From the NCBI RefSeq assembly GCF_000143415.4, contig NW_003314393.1:114694-178693 (forward strand): a DNA stretch of 64,000 nucleotides, read 5' to 3'. Both the position numbers and the translations under genes were made by a program. The notes below the pieces were generated by a model, which searched no databases, was not told the origin of the DNA, and was given only the letters and a program-made list of their open reading frames with translations. Positions within the stretch are counted from its first letter, which is position 1. The number at the start of each line of letters is the position of its first letter. Of the stretch, positions 53,650-64,000 are shown piece after piece. This stretch comes from Selaginella moellendorffii. Its lineage: Eukaryota > Streptophyta > Lycopodiopsida > Selaginellales > Selaginellaceae.

Positions 53650-54459
53650 GACATGACAAGACATGGTGGAGATCCTGCTCCATTCTTCTTCCCAGTGTAG
53701 ATTGGTACTTCCTCTTGTAGGATGGATGCTTTGGTTGACTCCGGTTCGGGATGCAACATTATCTCTCTTGAAGCTGCCCTTTTATCACAGTTACAAATCA
53801 TTGAAAGCTCCTCCATCGTGCTCAAAACCTTCACCAACCACACTATTCCTCCAGTGGGCATTTGCTATGGTGTCAAGGTCTCTGTGTAAGGTGTTATTTC
53901 TGAGGTGGATTTCCTCGTGGTTGACTACCAACATCTTGGAACATCCTCTTTGAAGGACTTTATCGTCCTTGGCCGCTCATGGCAAGTCACAGCCCATTGC
54001 ACTATTGACAGCGAACAAGGCAAGATAGAAATTAGTGATGGAACCCATAGCACCACCTTTCTCAACAACCACGGCAGAGCTCTTTCTCAGCAAGCCAAAC
54101 AGGATCAAAATAAGATGGCCTCCACACCATACTTTCCTCCTGAGCTCACAAAGGTTTTTCCTGAGTTGGCAATGGAATCGACCATCTATATGACTGATGC
54201 TTTCTCATGCAAAGCAATTGACATGGTTAGAGGTGACTCAGATAGCCCAAGACATCTCTCAACTTCACTCTCTTTATTTGAGAGTAAGGCCGAGCCCCTC
54301 GTCATGCCCTCTTTATTTGATGGCGGGGCTTATAGGGTACGGGCTCCCATATCCAGCTTTTCGAAGTGTTTCTCGATAAGGGAAGGGCTTCTTGACTTGT
54401 TTCTTGCATGGGACCGACTCTCTCTTATGGAGCTAGATGACACAGTCACTCCAAACTAG
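53650..54459 (+). pseudogene. Gypsy aspartic protease region
   Basis: The catalytic motif is seen as MDALVDSGSGCNIISLEAA (about 53722-53778; DSG in place of DTG). After a TAA near 53887 comes VDFLVVDYQHLG...DFIVLGRSW, the conserved flap and ILG(R)-W end of a retropepsin fold. The remaining frame to 54459 has no recognisable domain. Confidence 0.75.
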
Positions 54460-54809
54460 GCTCATCTTTCACAAGACACAGCTAAACTCAATTCTCCTCA
54501 GCAACTACCTGAGGTGTCACACAACCAGTATCTTCCTACTAAAATCGTTGTAGCTGATGACTCGAAGCGTATTTTGTCATGATGTTTCTTGAAGATGGAG
54601 GATGACATCCAGACACAGAACTGGCAGAAAGAATCAAGCCAATCAGACATGCTGCATGCGAGTTATAGCTCTTTGAGTTCACAATTTCCTACTGTGGAGC
54701 TCCTGGTATAGGTCCAAATGTATTGCACTGAAAATTCAATACCAGACTTGGACTAGACTTCAGTGGAGGATCTTCCTTCACTTGCAGAGTACTTAGTATA
54801 GTCCTTGCA

Positions 54810-55345
54810 TTGGACATCAAGCGCTTAGAGCATCAGAAGCAAAGAGAACAACAGACAAAGACTCTGGATCCAATAGTAACGTTTTTGCATGACTTGCTAG
54901 AGACAGTCTTGCCAGATGTGGTGTCCCTAGCATCTTTATTTGAAGAAGAGGACACTCCTATGATTACAGCTTATTTTGACGGTGCTTTTTGCCCCACAAA
55001 CCAGGTTGCCGGCATTGGAGATTGGATGATTGATTATGCGGAGAACAAAGTAGCCGACCTCTCTATCACTTTACCAGCAACATCAGCTAATGAAGCAGAG
55101 TACTTGGCGGCTATGAGAGCCATGAAGTTAGCCACAGATCTCAAGTTTAGGCAAGTCACTTTCGTTGGAGATGCACAACTCATCATATGCCAAATTACTG
55201 GAGAATACCAAGTCCGCAAAGAGAACCTGAAAGAGCTATGGCAGCGGGTGGTCAACCTACAGGATGAGTTCTCTTAGGTGACTTTTCAAAGTGTCCCTCG
55301 TGAAGAAAACTTTTGGGCAGACAGGTTATCACATCAAGCAATCAC
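54810..55345 (+). pseudogene. Extra RNase H domain, located before the RT
   Basis: The frame 54810-55277 continues past TAG (55275-55277). It shows a complete RNase H catalytic set: AYFDGAFC (Asp, about 54969-54992), SANEAEYLAA (Glu), FVGDAQLIICQI (Asp) and FWADRLSHQA (Asp, about 55310-55340). This resembles the archaeal/plant-type RNase H of Tat-like Ty3 elements more than the ordinary gypsy RNase H, which is present separately after the RT. Here it lies between protease and RT, an unusual order. Confidence 0.75.
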
Positions 55346-55470
55346 CATGATGCAAGAGGCAAAAGGCACTCCCTGCTCTTTGGTTTCCAAGGTCAGGGAG
55401 GAATCCAAAATAGATGAGCCCCCTGAGCCCAAGGTTTCTCCAGAATCCAAGGTTCATGCCATTTTCTTAG

Positions 55471-56445
55471 GTGATGACAAGGACCCGATCTTTATTGCCA
55501 CATTGCTTGCTTCAACGAACGCAGCAAAGCTCTTGGATCTCCTTCACTATTTCAAGGACGTGTTCCCTTGGGACTACAGCCAGCTTCCAGGAGTTCCCAT
55601 GGACACGATCATGCACAGTATTATGCTTTCAGAGTCAGCCAAACCAGTCCGTCAAAAGTTGCGGCATTTCAGCCCGGCAGCTCACTCTGAGATGAAGTTG
55701 GAGATTGAGTGATTTCTGGCAGCCGGCTTTATTTACCCTTTGGAGAGCTCAAAGTGGGTGGCAAATCTCGTCCCTGCATGCAAGGCAAATGGAAAACTCC
55801 ACCTCTACGTTGACTTTCGAGACTTGAACAAGGTAACTGCGAAAGATCACTTTCCGACTCCATTTATCAATGCGATTGTGGATGAGATGATTGGACACTG
55901 GTACTACTCTTTCATGGATGGCTTTTCAGGGTACAACCAGATCTTCATTCATTCGGATCATCGAGATCTTACAGCCTTCCGGACACCTTGGGGCGTCTTC
56001 ACTTTCAACATCCTCCCATTTGGCTTGTGTAATGCCAGAGCTACTTTTCAGCGCTTTATGACCCACGCCTTTCACAACTTGATTAGAGGCACCTTGAGGG
56101 TGTATATGGATGATCTGTGCACGACCTCTTACTCCTTTGAGGATCACCTTGTGCATTTGGAATACATCTTCACTCGCTGCCGACAAGACAGGTTTTCATT
56201 GAACCCGGCAAAGTGTAAATTTGGGGTGACTAAAGGGTGGTTACTAGGCTTTGATGTCTTGCAGGATGGGATCAAGCCCCAGGTAGCTAAGGCGCAAGAG
56301 ATTCTGGATCGGAACCCACCAACCAACTTGAAGCAGCTTCGTAGCTTCCTCGGGCAAATGGGTTTCTTTTGCCATTTCCTCCACAACTATGCTGCACATA
56401 CACGGCCTCTGATAGCTCTGCTACAACACAATGTTCCATTTGTCT
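55471..56445 (+). pseudogene. Gypsy reverse transcriptase
   Basis: The linker YFKDVFPWDYSQLPGVP precedes the RT. After TGA (55710) the main frame (55740-56447) holds KLHLYVDFRDLNKVT, YYSFMDGFSGYNQI (catalytic Asp), AFRTPWGVFTFNILPFGLCNARATFQR and VYMDDLCTTS (the YxDD box, about 56101-56130). FLGQMGFFCHFLHNYA follows, joining the RT thumb to the RNase H. All RT motifs are present, and the damage is limited to stops outside the core. Confidence 0.9.
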
Positions 56446-56449
56446 AGGG

Positions 56450-56800
56450 TGAGTCCTAGCAACAAGCCTTTGAATCACTGAAGCAGTCACTCCACACAGC
56501 CCCGGTACTCCAACCACTAGAGCGTCAACTTCCTTTCGATATTTACATCACAACGGGCACAGAGGCTTTTGGAGTATGCCTTTGCTAATGTTCACAGCCT
56601 GGGAAGCCACCACATGCAACATACTATGCCTCACAATCGTTCAAGGAGACTGAGAAGAAGTACGTGGATGCGGAATAAGAAGTAGTGGTTGTTGTTTACA
56701 CCTTAGAGCAATTTCATCACTTTCTCGCTGGAGCCCGTATCCATTTCCACATCTATTTTAATGTGCTGATCTTTCTTTTACAATGACCAGTTCACAGTCT
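56450..56800 (+). pseudogene. Ordinary gypsy RNase H, degenerate
   Basis: Follows the RT: QQAFESLKQSLHTAPVLQP, then FDIYITTGTEAFGVCL, where the usual first catalytic Asp (YTDAS) is replaced, then YYASQSFKETEKKY. Loss of the active site fits a tether or connection role, as described for elements with a second RNase H. Confidence 0.75.
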
Positions 56801-57289
56801 TGATACTTTATCTTGGATTGTGACCATCCAAGAGTTCCAGCCAACTTTTCACATGCGGCGGAAGCATGTGATGGATCCGAGTGAGTTCTTGGTTGCTGAA
56901 GCTACTTCCTTTGTGGTCCCAACAGCATTACAGGACATTGCGGTGTACCTAGATTTAGGTTAGTTCCCAGTAGACTCCTCACCCATGTAACAAAAGGCAT
57001 TGGAGATCCGAGCATGGGGGTTTTGCCTTCTCGATAGACACCTTTACAAGAGGACTTCTCAGGAAGTTTAGTTGCGGTGTGTGGGGGAACACGAGGTCCT
57101 TGAGCTCCTTCATGCTTTCCACTCTTGTGCGGGGCATTTCTCGGGACGGGTCACAGCACAGCTCCTCTTGTGCCATGGCTAATTTTGGCCTCGAATTCAC
57201 CAGAACAACTTGGCCTATGCAAAGGCATGTGAGCAATGCCAACGGTTCAACCCCTAGAGCCATGTTCCACATCTTCCTTTCCAGCTCAT

Positions 57290-57905
57290 CACTTCTCTGG
57301 GTCCCTTTTTCCAGTGGGGACTTGACTTCGTTGGCCCGATCAACCCACTGAGCTCAAAAGGACAGCATACATCATCATGGCAATGGACTATTTCACAAAA
57401 TGGGTTGAAGCCACCCCTCTACGACAGGCAGATCAATAGTCTACAACAAAGTTTGTCTACAAGTACATCATTTGCCAATTAGGAGTTCCTGCTGTTTTGA
57501 TTTCCGATTGCGGCAGCAGCTTCCTTAGACAACTGATGCAACATCTTCTCTAGCAGCTGCAAGTCAAGCACGTGAAGAGCAGCAGCTATTATCTTGAGTG
57601 CAATGGCTAGGCAAAGTCTAGCAACAAGATATTGAAAATAGTCATCTCAAAGCTTGTGGAGGATCACCCAAGGCACTGGCACAAGCACTTGGTTATGGCA
57701 TTGTGGGCCTTTCAGACGTCCTTCAAGACATCCATCTCCGCAACCCGATTCTCCCTTGTCTATGGGACAGAGGCTATGCTTCCAGTGGAGATCCAGGTGC
57801 CATCACTCTCACTTTCACTTCAATACGCAACAGCGATGCAACTTAGCGATGAGGACAAGCTTCATGCATGTGACTTGGAGGTTCTTGCCTTGGAAGAACA
57901 GTGAT
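57290..57905 (+). pseudogene. Gypsy integrase core
   Basis: Reads FQWGLDFVGPINPLS (first catalytic Asp), IIMAMDYFTKWVEATPL, VPAVLISDCGSSF (second Asp), NG-TAG-AKSSNKILK, then WALWAFQTSFKTSISATRFSLVYGTEAMLPVEI (about 57690-57800). Several TAG/TAA stops occur at positions where relatives have Gln or Trp. No chromodomain is visible downstream. Confidence 0.85.
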
Positions 57906-58149
57906 GATCCACATCAGAACATCTACTTTGAGGCAAGCTAAAGATCAAGTCAGTCATTGATCACCAGCGTTCTGCTGAACCATTTGAGGATGGCGATCTT
58001 GTTCTACTCAAGGAGTTTACACTGCCTTTGAAGTTCTCCCCTCGCTGGACCGGCCCCTACTTTGTCTAGTGACACATCGGAGGTGGAGCATAGGTGCTAG
58101 TTAATGCTGATGGACATGAGCTCCCACACGCTCACAACCACTCTCATCT

Positions 58150-58900
58150 CAAACGCTTCATCCGGTGAGGCGTTCCTCTTCTCTTCTTTTTCTTTTCTCC
58201 CTTTCTTTCACTTTACTTTCATGGCTCTTTTTCTTACTTTCAGGGGGTGTTTCTCCATTGGACCATGGCCCATGCCTTGGATTTTGTGCTCAGGCTACAT
58301 TGCCGTTTGTATGGATGTTCCTCGCTTGGCTCAGTCTATGTTCCAGGTTCTTTGGCCCTTCCCTTACCATTACTACACCCCACACATTCCCCTCACTCAT
58401 TCCATATCATCCACACTTATAGTTCCATCACCAATCGCTTCTAGTCTGGTTTCCTACACTTATCTCTAGATGCCCGTCTTGCATCTTTCATTCTTTCACC
58501 ATCATTCACATCTCCATTTGAGGTCATATTTACACCATACCACGGACACACATACATGCACCAACAGCAAAAGACACCACCTCATTTGGACTTGCCGTTT
58601 CTGAGATATCCTTACGACCATTTGCCGACGACGCACTAGCTTTTTGGAGCGACTTTCTTCCAACTGGGTGAACCTGGTCATTCAAGGCACCTAGGTGGAC
58701 CTTTAGGCGAGGCCATAGAAGCCAAAGCCACTTTCTTCTACTCCAACACTTAGTGGACACATGTCACCTCTCTTTACCGGCAACCCAGCGACTACACCAT
58801 TCTTTTTAGCTGCTGACTTCTTCAGTCCGACACATCAGACTAGCCAACCTTCTCAAAGTGCCACCCCATCTCAGTGCTCCACCATATCACTCCACCATAT
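58150..58900. other. Retroelement 3' region, no domain recognised
   Basis: C/T-rich sequence between the integrase and the repeated end at 58904. Open frames are Ser/Pro/Leu-rich with no known motif. Confidence 0.4.
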
Positions 58901-58903
58901 CGG

Positions 58904-59070
58904 TGCTGGAGCAGGCGCAGGAGTATGAGCGAGAGCATGTGGTTACCAGTTACAAGTTATAGGTCCCCAGTTATTGGTTACTGGTTACCAGTTACCAGTT
59001 ACCGGCTACTCTGAGTAGTCAGCGCTTACTCTACAGGCTAATAGTTATCAATGGCCACCTTTTCAGAGTC
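58904..59070 (+). repeat. GTTAC-rich minisatellite, 3' copy
   Basis: 'gagcaggcgcaggagtatgag', then 'ggttaccagttacaag...accagttaccagttaccggctactct'. It corresponds to 51750-51930 in the same orientation. Confidence 0.75.
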
Positions 59071-59099
59071 CCACCACCATCTCGGCACTCCATCATATC

Positions 59100-59745
59100 A
59101 CTCCATCTTTCATCATTTCCTCACTTACCACCCTTGGGCAACGCATCCCCTCTTCTACCTCTCTTTCTTTCTCAATTTCGGCCTATCCTTGGAGCATACT
59201 GGAAGTCATCAAGAGGCTGCATTTGCATATTACACTTTCCTGAGCCGAAATCCAGATACAGGTTAAGTTCTTTGGGTGCTCACTCTTTTTCCTCTATTTT
59301 CCTCCTCTTTTCACACTTTTTCTACACTTTTTTTCAACTTTAGGGTTCAGTTTGACTACAGGGTTTCCCACTGGGTTTTCCTCCTTGTCTCCAAACTTCA
59401 CACCTACCTCTTTTCTTTCTTTTCCACTTTGTTTTCTAGAGTTTCTACTATTTCACGTAGCTACCAGCACCCTAAACCCATCAGTAGCAGAGGTACACTC
59501 TACACTCTTCAGAGGGTTCTCACGCGTCTGGAGTGAGCACAATCCACCGTGGTCGCATGTTAGGGCGTGGCCACCGAGAGAGTGAAAGAGAGAGGGAATA
59601 TTCTGGTCCTCAGAATATTCCCAATCTTCTTTGTATAAAACCCTTGCCCCACAAGGGCAAGGGGGGGCATTTTGGAAAGGGCGTTCGAAGCATTTCTCGT
59701 GTTTAAGCGAGCCTTGGGGGAAACACCCCTCCTTCCCCCAACAAA
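59100..59745 (+). mobile_element. LTR segment ending ...CCCCAACA
   Basis: Partner of the inverted copy at 50341-50990. It includes TATAAAACCCTTGCCCCAC (about 59634) and ends CTTCCCCCAACA. The 5' boundary is uncertain. Confidence 0.7.
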
Positions 59746-59769
59746 AGCAGTAAGGTGTTCCGCCGCTCA

Positions 59770-60400
59770 CTTGATGGAAAGATCACTCGCACAAAGATGA
59801 GATCACCCACCTTATATTCTCTGAATTAATGATGCTCATTAGCAAACTTCTCCACTCTATCCTGAGCTGCCTACAAATTCCATTTGCACACCACCAGAAT
59901 CTCATCAAGTTCTGTGGCCAAATTACTCGCCTCAGAATCAAGCTTATCTTGAATTTCCTTACTCAAATCCAATCCCAACTCCACCACTGTTTAGGGATGC
60001 CTTCCAAACATGGAAAAGTAAGGACTTAGCTTGGTTCCACTGTATTGGCTATTATTGTAAGCAAATTGCACCAATGGAAGATAAAGAACTCACTATCCTG
60101 GCCTTTGACCAATGCTACAATGTAACATATCCTCCACCACCTGATTCACACATTCAGTTTGCCCATCCGTTTAAGGATGATCTCCACTTGAGAGTTTCAA
60201 AGTCACTTGCATAGCCTTTGTAAAGCTCTTCCAAAATCCACTGGTGAACTTTGAAACTCGATCACTAATAATGTCCTTCGGGAAACCAAAATCAAGAAAA
60301 AACCTTCTCCAAATAAACCGCAGCCAAGTTTGAAGCGGTGATAGTCTTCTAAAGAGCCAACAACGGCATATACTTCGTCAACCAATCCACTATGACCCAT
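59770..60400 (-). pseudogene. Gypsy integrase remnant, opposite strand
   Basis: On the minus strand a frame-shifted integrase is readable: IVDWLTKYM (60390-60365), then residues matching 'GFPKDIISDRVSKFTSGFW' with frame changes, a degenerate TDGQTECVNQVVED and a C-terminal FREYKVGDLIFVR (59820-59790). It belongs to a different gypsy copy, inserted opposite to the element at 52-58 kb. Confidence 0.75.
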
Positions 60401-60684
60401 CCTTTAGTCTCCCTAGACCATGCTATGCCACTTCTTGAGGTTCCTTACCACCCAACCACCCCCGAGCTACCTCCAAAGCTCCACTATGCTGCCGTTCCAC
60501 TATGAGCCCTAGGGTAGGTTAAGTCCTAATATGCCTTAATATACCTTTCAGCCTCCCTTTGACCAATGTTGACCATATGGTCAAAGCCTTATATTGGTTG
60601 CCAAGGACATTTACAGACAACAGCAACAAACTACAACCACCCGAGCAAAAGGAAAGAAGAAGGTGATCGCTTAGTCAATCAAAG

Positions 60685-60920
60685 ATCCCTTGATATCAAT
60701 TGCAAGTGACTCTCTGTTTGCACCAAATTTAGTAACATAGTGAGTGGCTTGTAAACTCCCCTTCAAGTCACTACTCTCATCTCCTCCTAGGATCTAGCTT
60801 AGGTAGATTTTGAACTTATGAGTTGAGCTTACGACTTCTCAAACACAAAAAAAACATTGGCTCATCTTGAACCAACATTTTTTCATCTTTCCAATTTTGA
60901 TTTAATCTATATTTCCAAGT
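60685..60920 (+). mobile_element. MULE left-end fragment with flank
   Basis: Reverse complement of 17625-17885. The MULE terminus (GGTAGATTTTGAACTTATGAG) starts near 60802. The LTR at 60921 is inserted after 'tatatttccaagt'. The equivalent site at about 29303 in the complete MULE is empty. Confidence 0.8.
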
Positions 60921-61680
60921 TGTCACGAATGTGACTTCGGGTATCAAAAGTTACCTATCGGTTAGTCCTTACAAACACTCTTACCTTACTGCCACGATGG
61001 CAGGAGGTCGGTATTGCTAGACCCTTTATCAGTCCCTCTTGTTCAAGTGTTAGTAAACTGAACTTTGCATCTATACTTGGCCGGATGAGCATAAGGATGG
61101 AATTCCTAAGTGTTTATTCAGCCAAACATACTTGGCCCGGCTTTTTAGTTCTCTTTTGCTTTATCTTGCACTAGCTTGACAAGAACCCTTGCGTATTGAG
61201 ATTAGTCCCTCAATATCGCTACATGATAGCTTACCGTGTCTACCAAACACCCTCGCTATCATGCCCTTTGTGTTAGTCTCAATTCGGTCCCAAATGCTAT
61301 TTATGGAAAGTGTCTAGATTTGCACATTTGGCATATCTACGGAATGTAGAGATTGTCTTGAACACAACGGTGTTCGTCCCATGTCCAAATTCGCAATCTA
61401 AGGACATTCCATATTTAGTAAGTTTTGAGCTTGTCGCAAAGACTAACTCTTGATACTAAGGGAGGCTTGGGGTGAAAGCCCAAAGCATGTGTTCCTCAAG
61501 GGGGGGGGGGGGGGGGGGGCTGTGGGGGGTTCCAAATGTATAGTAGGGATAGTGGGTAGGTCGGGCATGGCCGACCAACCTGAGGCATAGTCTAGCTTCC
61601 GCTTGCGTGCCTGTCCTTGTTCTACGTCCGGCTTGGGTCTAAGCCCAAGTTCCATTCCATGCTAGCTGAGCTTTTGAGCT
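60921..61680 (+). mobile_element. LTR of the 1157-bp family, 3'-truncated
   Basis: Starts TGTCACGAATGTGACTTC and breaks off after 'tccattccatgctagct'. It contains a 19-bp G-run at 61501-61519. It joins the next LTR through the shared word GAGCTTGTCGC. Confidence 0.85.
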
Positions 61681-62814
61681 TGTCGCGAATGTGACTTCGG
61701 GTATCGAAAGTTACCTGTCGGCTAGTCCTTACGGACACTCTTACCTTACTGCCACGATGGCAGGAGGTCGGTATTGCTGGACCCTTTATCAGTCCCTCTT
61801 GTTCAAGTGTTAGTAAACTGAACTTTGCATCTATACTTGGCCGGATGAGCATAAGGACGGAATTCCTAAGTGTTTATTCANNNNNNNNNNNNNNNNNNNN
61901 NNNNNNNNNNNNNNNNNNNNNNNNNNNNNNNNNNNNNNNNNNNNNNNNNNNNNNNNNNNNNNNNNNNNNNNNNNNNNNNNNNNNNNNNNNNNNNNNNNNN
62001 NNNNNNNNNNNNNNNNNNNNNNNNNNNNNNNNNNNNNNNNNNNNNNNNNNNNNNNNNNNNNNNNNNNNNNNNNNNNNNNNNNNNNNNNNNNNNNNNNNNN
62101 NNNNNNNNNNNNNNNNNNNNNNNNNNNNNNNNNNNNNNNNNNNNNNNNNNNNNNNNNNNNNNNNNNNNNNNNNNNNNNNNNNNNNNNNNNNNNNNNNNNN
62201 NNNNNNNNNNNNNNNNNNNNNNNNNNNNNNNNNNNNNNNNNNNTCAAAGGGGGGGGGGGCTGTGGGGGGTTCCAAATGTATAGTAGGGATAGTGGGTAGG
62301 TCAGGCATGGCCGACCAACCTGAGGCATAGTCTAGCTTCCGCTTGCGTACCTGTCCTTGTTCTACGTCCGGCTTGGGTCTAAGCCCAAGTTCCATTCCAT
62401 GCTAGCTGGTGGAGTACCCATGCTCTCGCATTAGGCCACCGGTATGCCGAAATAGCACCAGACTCCATTTGGCTCCGTTTTGCGTGTTAGTCTTGGCATT
62501 GGGATGCTGGTTGCTCTAAGACTGTTCCAAGTCGCTCTGGGCTCTTGTTCCTTCGCTCCTTGGGCTGTATGCTCAGGAGTTGCTCTGTGGTTCGGTTCTG
62601 TCACTCCTTGGCTCCATGCTTGGGAGTTTGGCACCGTTCCTTCGTTCAGTGGCCCAAGGCCCTGAACCATAGGTTCCACACCACTGTCCTGTGGACACGT
62701 GGCATGGACACATGGCATGTGTCACGTGGCATAAAGAGGGTTTAGGTTCCGCTTCGTGGTGTTATCCTATGGTAAATCACCATAGGATAAAGGGTCAAAA
62801 CCACGTGCCCTACA
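61681..62814 (+). mobile_element. LTR of the 1157-bp family, complete except for a gap (5' LTR)
   Basis: Starts TGTCGCGAATGTGACTTC and ends ...CACGTGCCCTACA. It is followed by a primer-binding site, so it is a 5' LTR. An assembly gap occupies 61881-62243 and resumes in the G-run. Gap included, its length is close to the intact 1157-bp LTR. Confidence 0.85.
61881..62243. other. Assembly gap (363 N)
   Basis: Ends at a G homopolymer that also occurs in the neighbouring LTR copy. Open frames across it are artefacts. Confidence 1.
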
Positions 62815-62816
62815 TT

Positions 62817-62827
62817 TGGTATCAGAG
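62817..62827 (+). promoter_or_regulatory. Primer-binding site (initiator tRNA-Met type)
   Basis: TGGTATCAGAG, two bases after the LTR end, is complementary to the 3' end of plant initiator tRNA-Met. It fixes the LTR boundary and the plus orientation of the element. Confidence 0.85.
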
Positions 62828-64000
62828 AATGAGTCTTAGCGAGTACTATACAATGAGATTGGGCAACTAGTCTTGTTGCATACGCAGAGATGAAAACGAT
62901 GATCCGAGTGGGTACACACTTGGGTGTAAAGGCTTCGCAATTGTTCCTTGGGTATGGTTTTTGTTACCTTTTTGTACCTTATGATGTGAGCTTGAGCTTG
63001 AGCTCACAAGAGGGATTAAGTTGTTCCAATTTGCACGAGTTTGCGCTTAGGCTCGTGAGTGCATTAGCAACTCGAGGATATGCTTTGAGTTGGCAGGATT
63101 AATGTTAGCCTATCGGTGGTTCCATGAGTTGTTCCAGTAGTTCTATGAGTTTTTCCATGTACCATAGGTGAAAGTAAATTTTCCCTGGGTTTGCTATGAG
63201 TGGTAAATAAGCTGGTTCGTAGCTATTTAGCACGGCACTAGTGGATCCTTCCTAGGCATGATTACAAGTGGATCAATCAAGACTGTAGGGATGAGTCTAT
63301 TGATTCAAGTAATTGTTGCTGTGCTCTCTCATAAACTTTTCTTGGATTGGACTGAAGGCAGTGTGAAAGCAAACTTGAGGTGTAATCAAAGATTAGACCG
63401 AAAAGAGAGTCATCAGGGACGAAGGATCAAACACGTAAATCATTCTCTCTTCTTGGAGAGATGATTTGCAACGAGGTGTTAACTCATTGCTTGTGTTCAT
63501 GGTATGTAATCAAGAGTCCCTATCTTGATGCATCTTGGAGATGATGGTCTTACAAATGGTCAGTTATGGGGTGGATAGCAGTAAAGCGCTAAACCATTTT
63601 GTCTAGGCTTGTTATTGAAGACTTGGGTTGCAATGCTCAATTCTTTTCCAGGGAACTTTGCTATTGCTCCTTGAGTAGCTTGGTGTTGGACTAGTTTTGA
63701 GTTTAGTTGGAAAGAGAGTGGCATGAGTTTGCCCGTGTTGTGAACAAAAGTTAGTGGTGTTGGGTGTTGTAAGTCTCTATCGGTGGAGTGTGGCATTTAT
63801 GTTGCATTTTGTCGAATTGAGTTGACACTTGATACTCACCTAAACCTTTGAAGTAATGACATTAGCATTGCTCATGTGTTGCTTGATTGATGATCAAGAC
63901 ATTGTGATTTCCATATCATATCCATGTGATAATGAGCAATGTGTTTACGAAGTTGCTTGGTTAGACAATGATTAACCCCAAAGTGGTTGGTGGTGAAGCT
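62828..64000 (+). mobile_element. Retroelement 5' leader, no gag seen yet
   Basis: Internal region downstream of the primer-binding site. Only short frames up to the window end, so the coding region presumably lies beyond 64000. Confidence 0.55.

Noticed and set aside
33360-57905. Alternative genetic code with TAG as glutamine, because many TAGs sit at probable Gln positions.
   Set aside because: TGA and TAA stops and frameshifts are also present, the damage occurs only in transposon sequence, and the rRNA, telomere and element types are those of land plants with the standard code. Deamination explains the pattern.

Overview
ORGANISM. The window looks like transposon-packed nuclear DNA of a streptophyte, most likely a land plant. 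The evidence is a plant-like 28S rRNA 3' fragment, TTTAGGG-type interstitial telomeric repeats, primer-binding sites of the plant initiator-tRNA type (TGGTATCAGAG), a plant-type LINE with a zf-RVT-like C-terminus, a MULE-type SWIM transposon, and DUF7869-type and DUF8039-like protein families. I cannot name the lineage. A fern, moss, lycophyte or other large repeat-rich genome would fit. There is no bacterial-style gene organisation.

LAYOUT. 1-5 kb: decayed Ty3/gypsy pol and a MULE remnant. 6.4-8.2 kb (minus): one intact intronless ORF with a C-terminal kinase-like (APH/PKL-type) fold; it is the only long undamaged ORF in the window. 9.4-11.3 kb: an LTR-derived 239-bp tandem repeat next to a truncated 28S rRNA gene. 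11.3-24.8 kb: scrambled copies of one LINE family, interleaved with LTRs of about 1.16 kb. 25-28 kb: decayed gypsy integrase and 162-bp LTRs. 28.2-46.9 kb: a nested stack in which a damaged gypsy-like retrotransposon is interrupted by a 1.43-kb SWIM MULE (29157-30585, 10-bp target duplication) and by a 12.3-kb TIR-bounded element (31146-43481). 48-60 kb: further LTRs and a gypsy element with an extra RNase H domain upstream of its reverse transcriptase. 60.7-64 kb: a tandem LTR pair and the 5' leader of another retrotransposon.

MAIN DISCOVERY. Positions 31146-43481 behave as a single large DNA transposon. Its termini are 25-bp inverted repeats with one mismatch, and it sits inside an inverted LTR fragment with imperfect 8-9 bp target duplications. 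It carries two divergent genes. The plus-strand gene (39214-42355) encodes a DUF8039-like N-terminus plus a DUF7869-type, probably RNase H-fold, transposase. The minus-strand gene (about 36301 to 31585) can be read as 13 exons separated by 34-81 bp introns. It encodes a ParB-like segment, an acidic linker and a C-terminal HAD/NIF (FCP-like) phosphatase segment. The element also carries at least 26 copies of a 22-bp palindrome (ATGGCRTG-N6-CATGCCAT). I found none elsewhere in the window.

Seven of the twelve inferred introns contain this palindrome, typically 4-11 bp before the 3' splice site. Other copies lie in coding sequence, in paired intergenic units and around the transposase gene. This suggests a mobile or amplified hairpin that has become intron material (introner-like), or a dispersed transposase-binding site, or both. 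The genes carry a few frameshifts and in-frame stops. Most of the stops are one C-to-T change from CAG or CGA, which fits decay of a methylated element.
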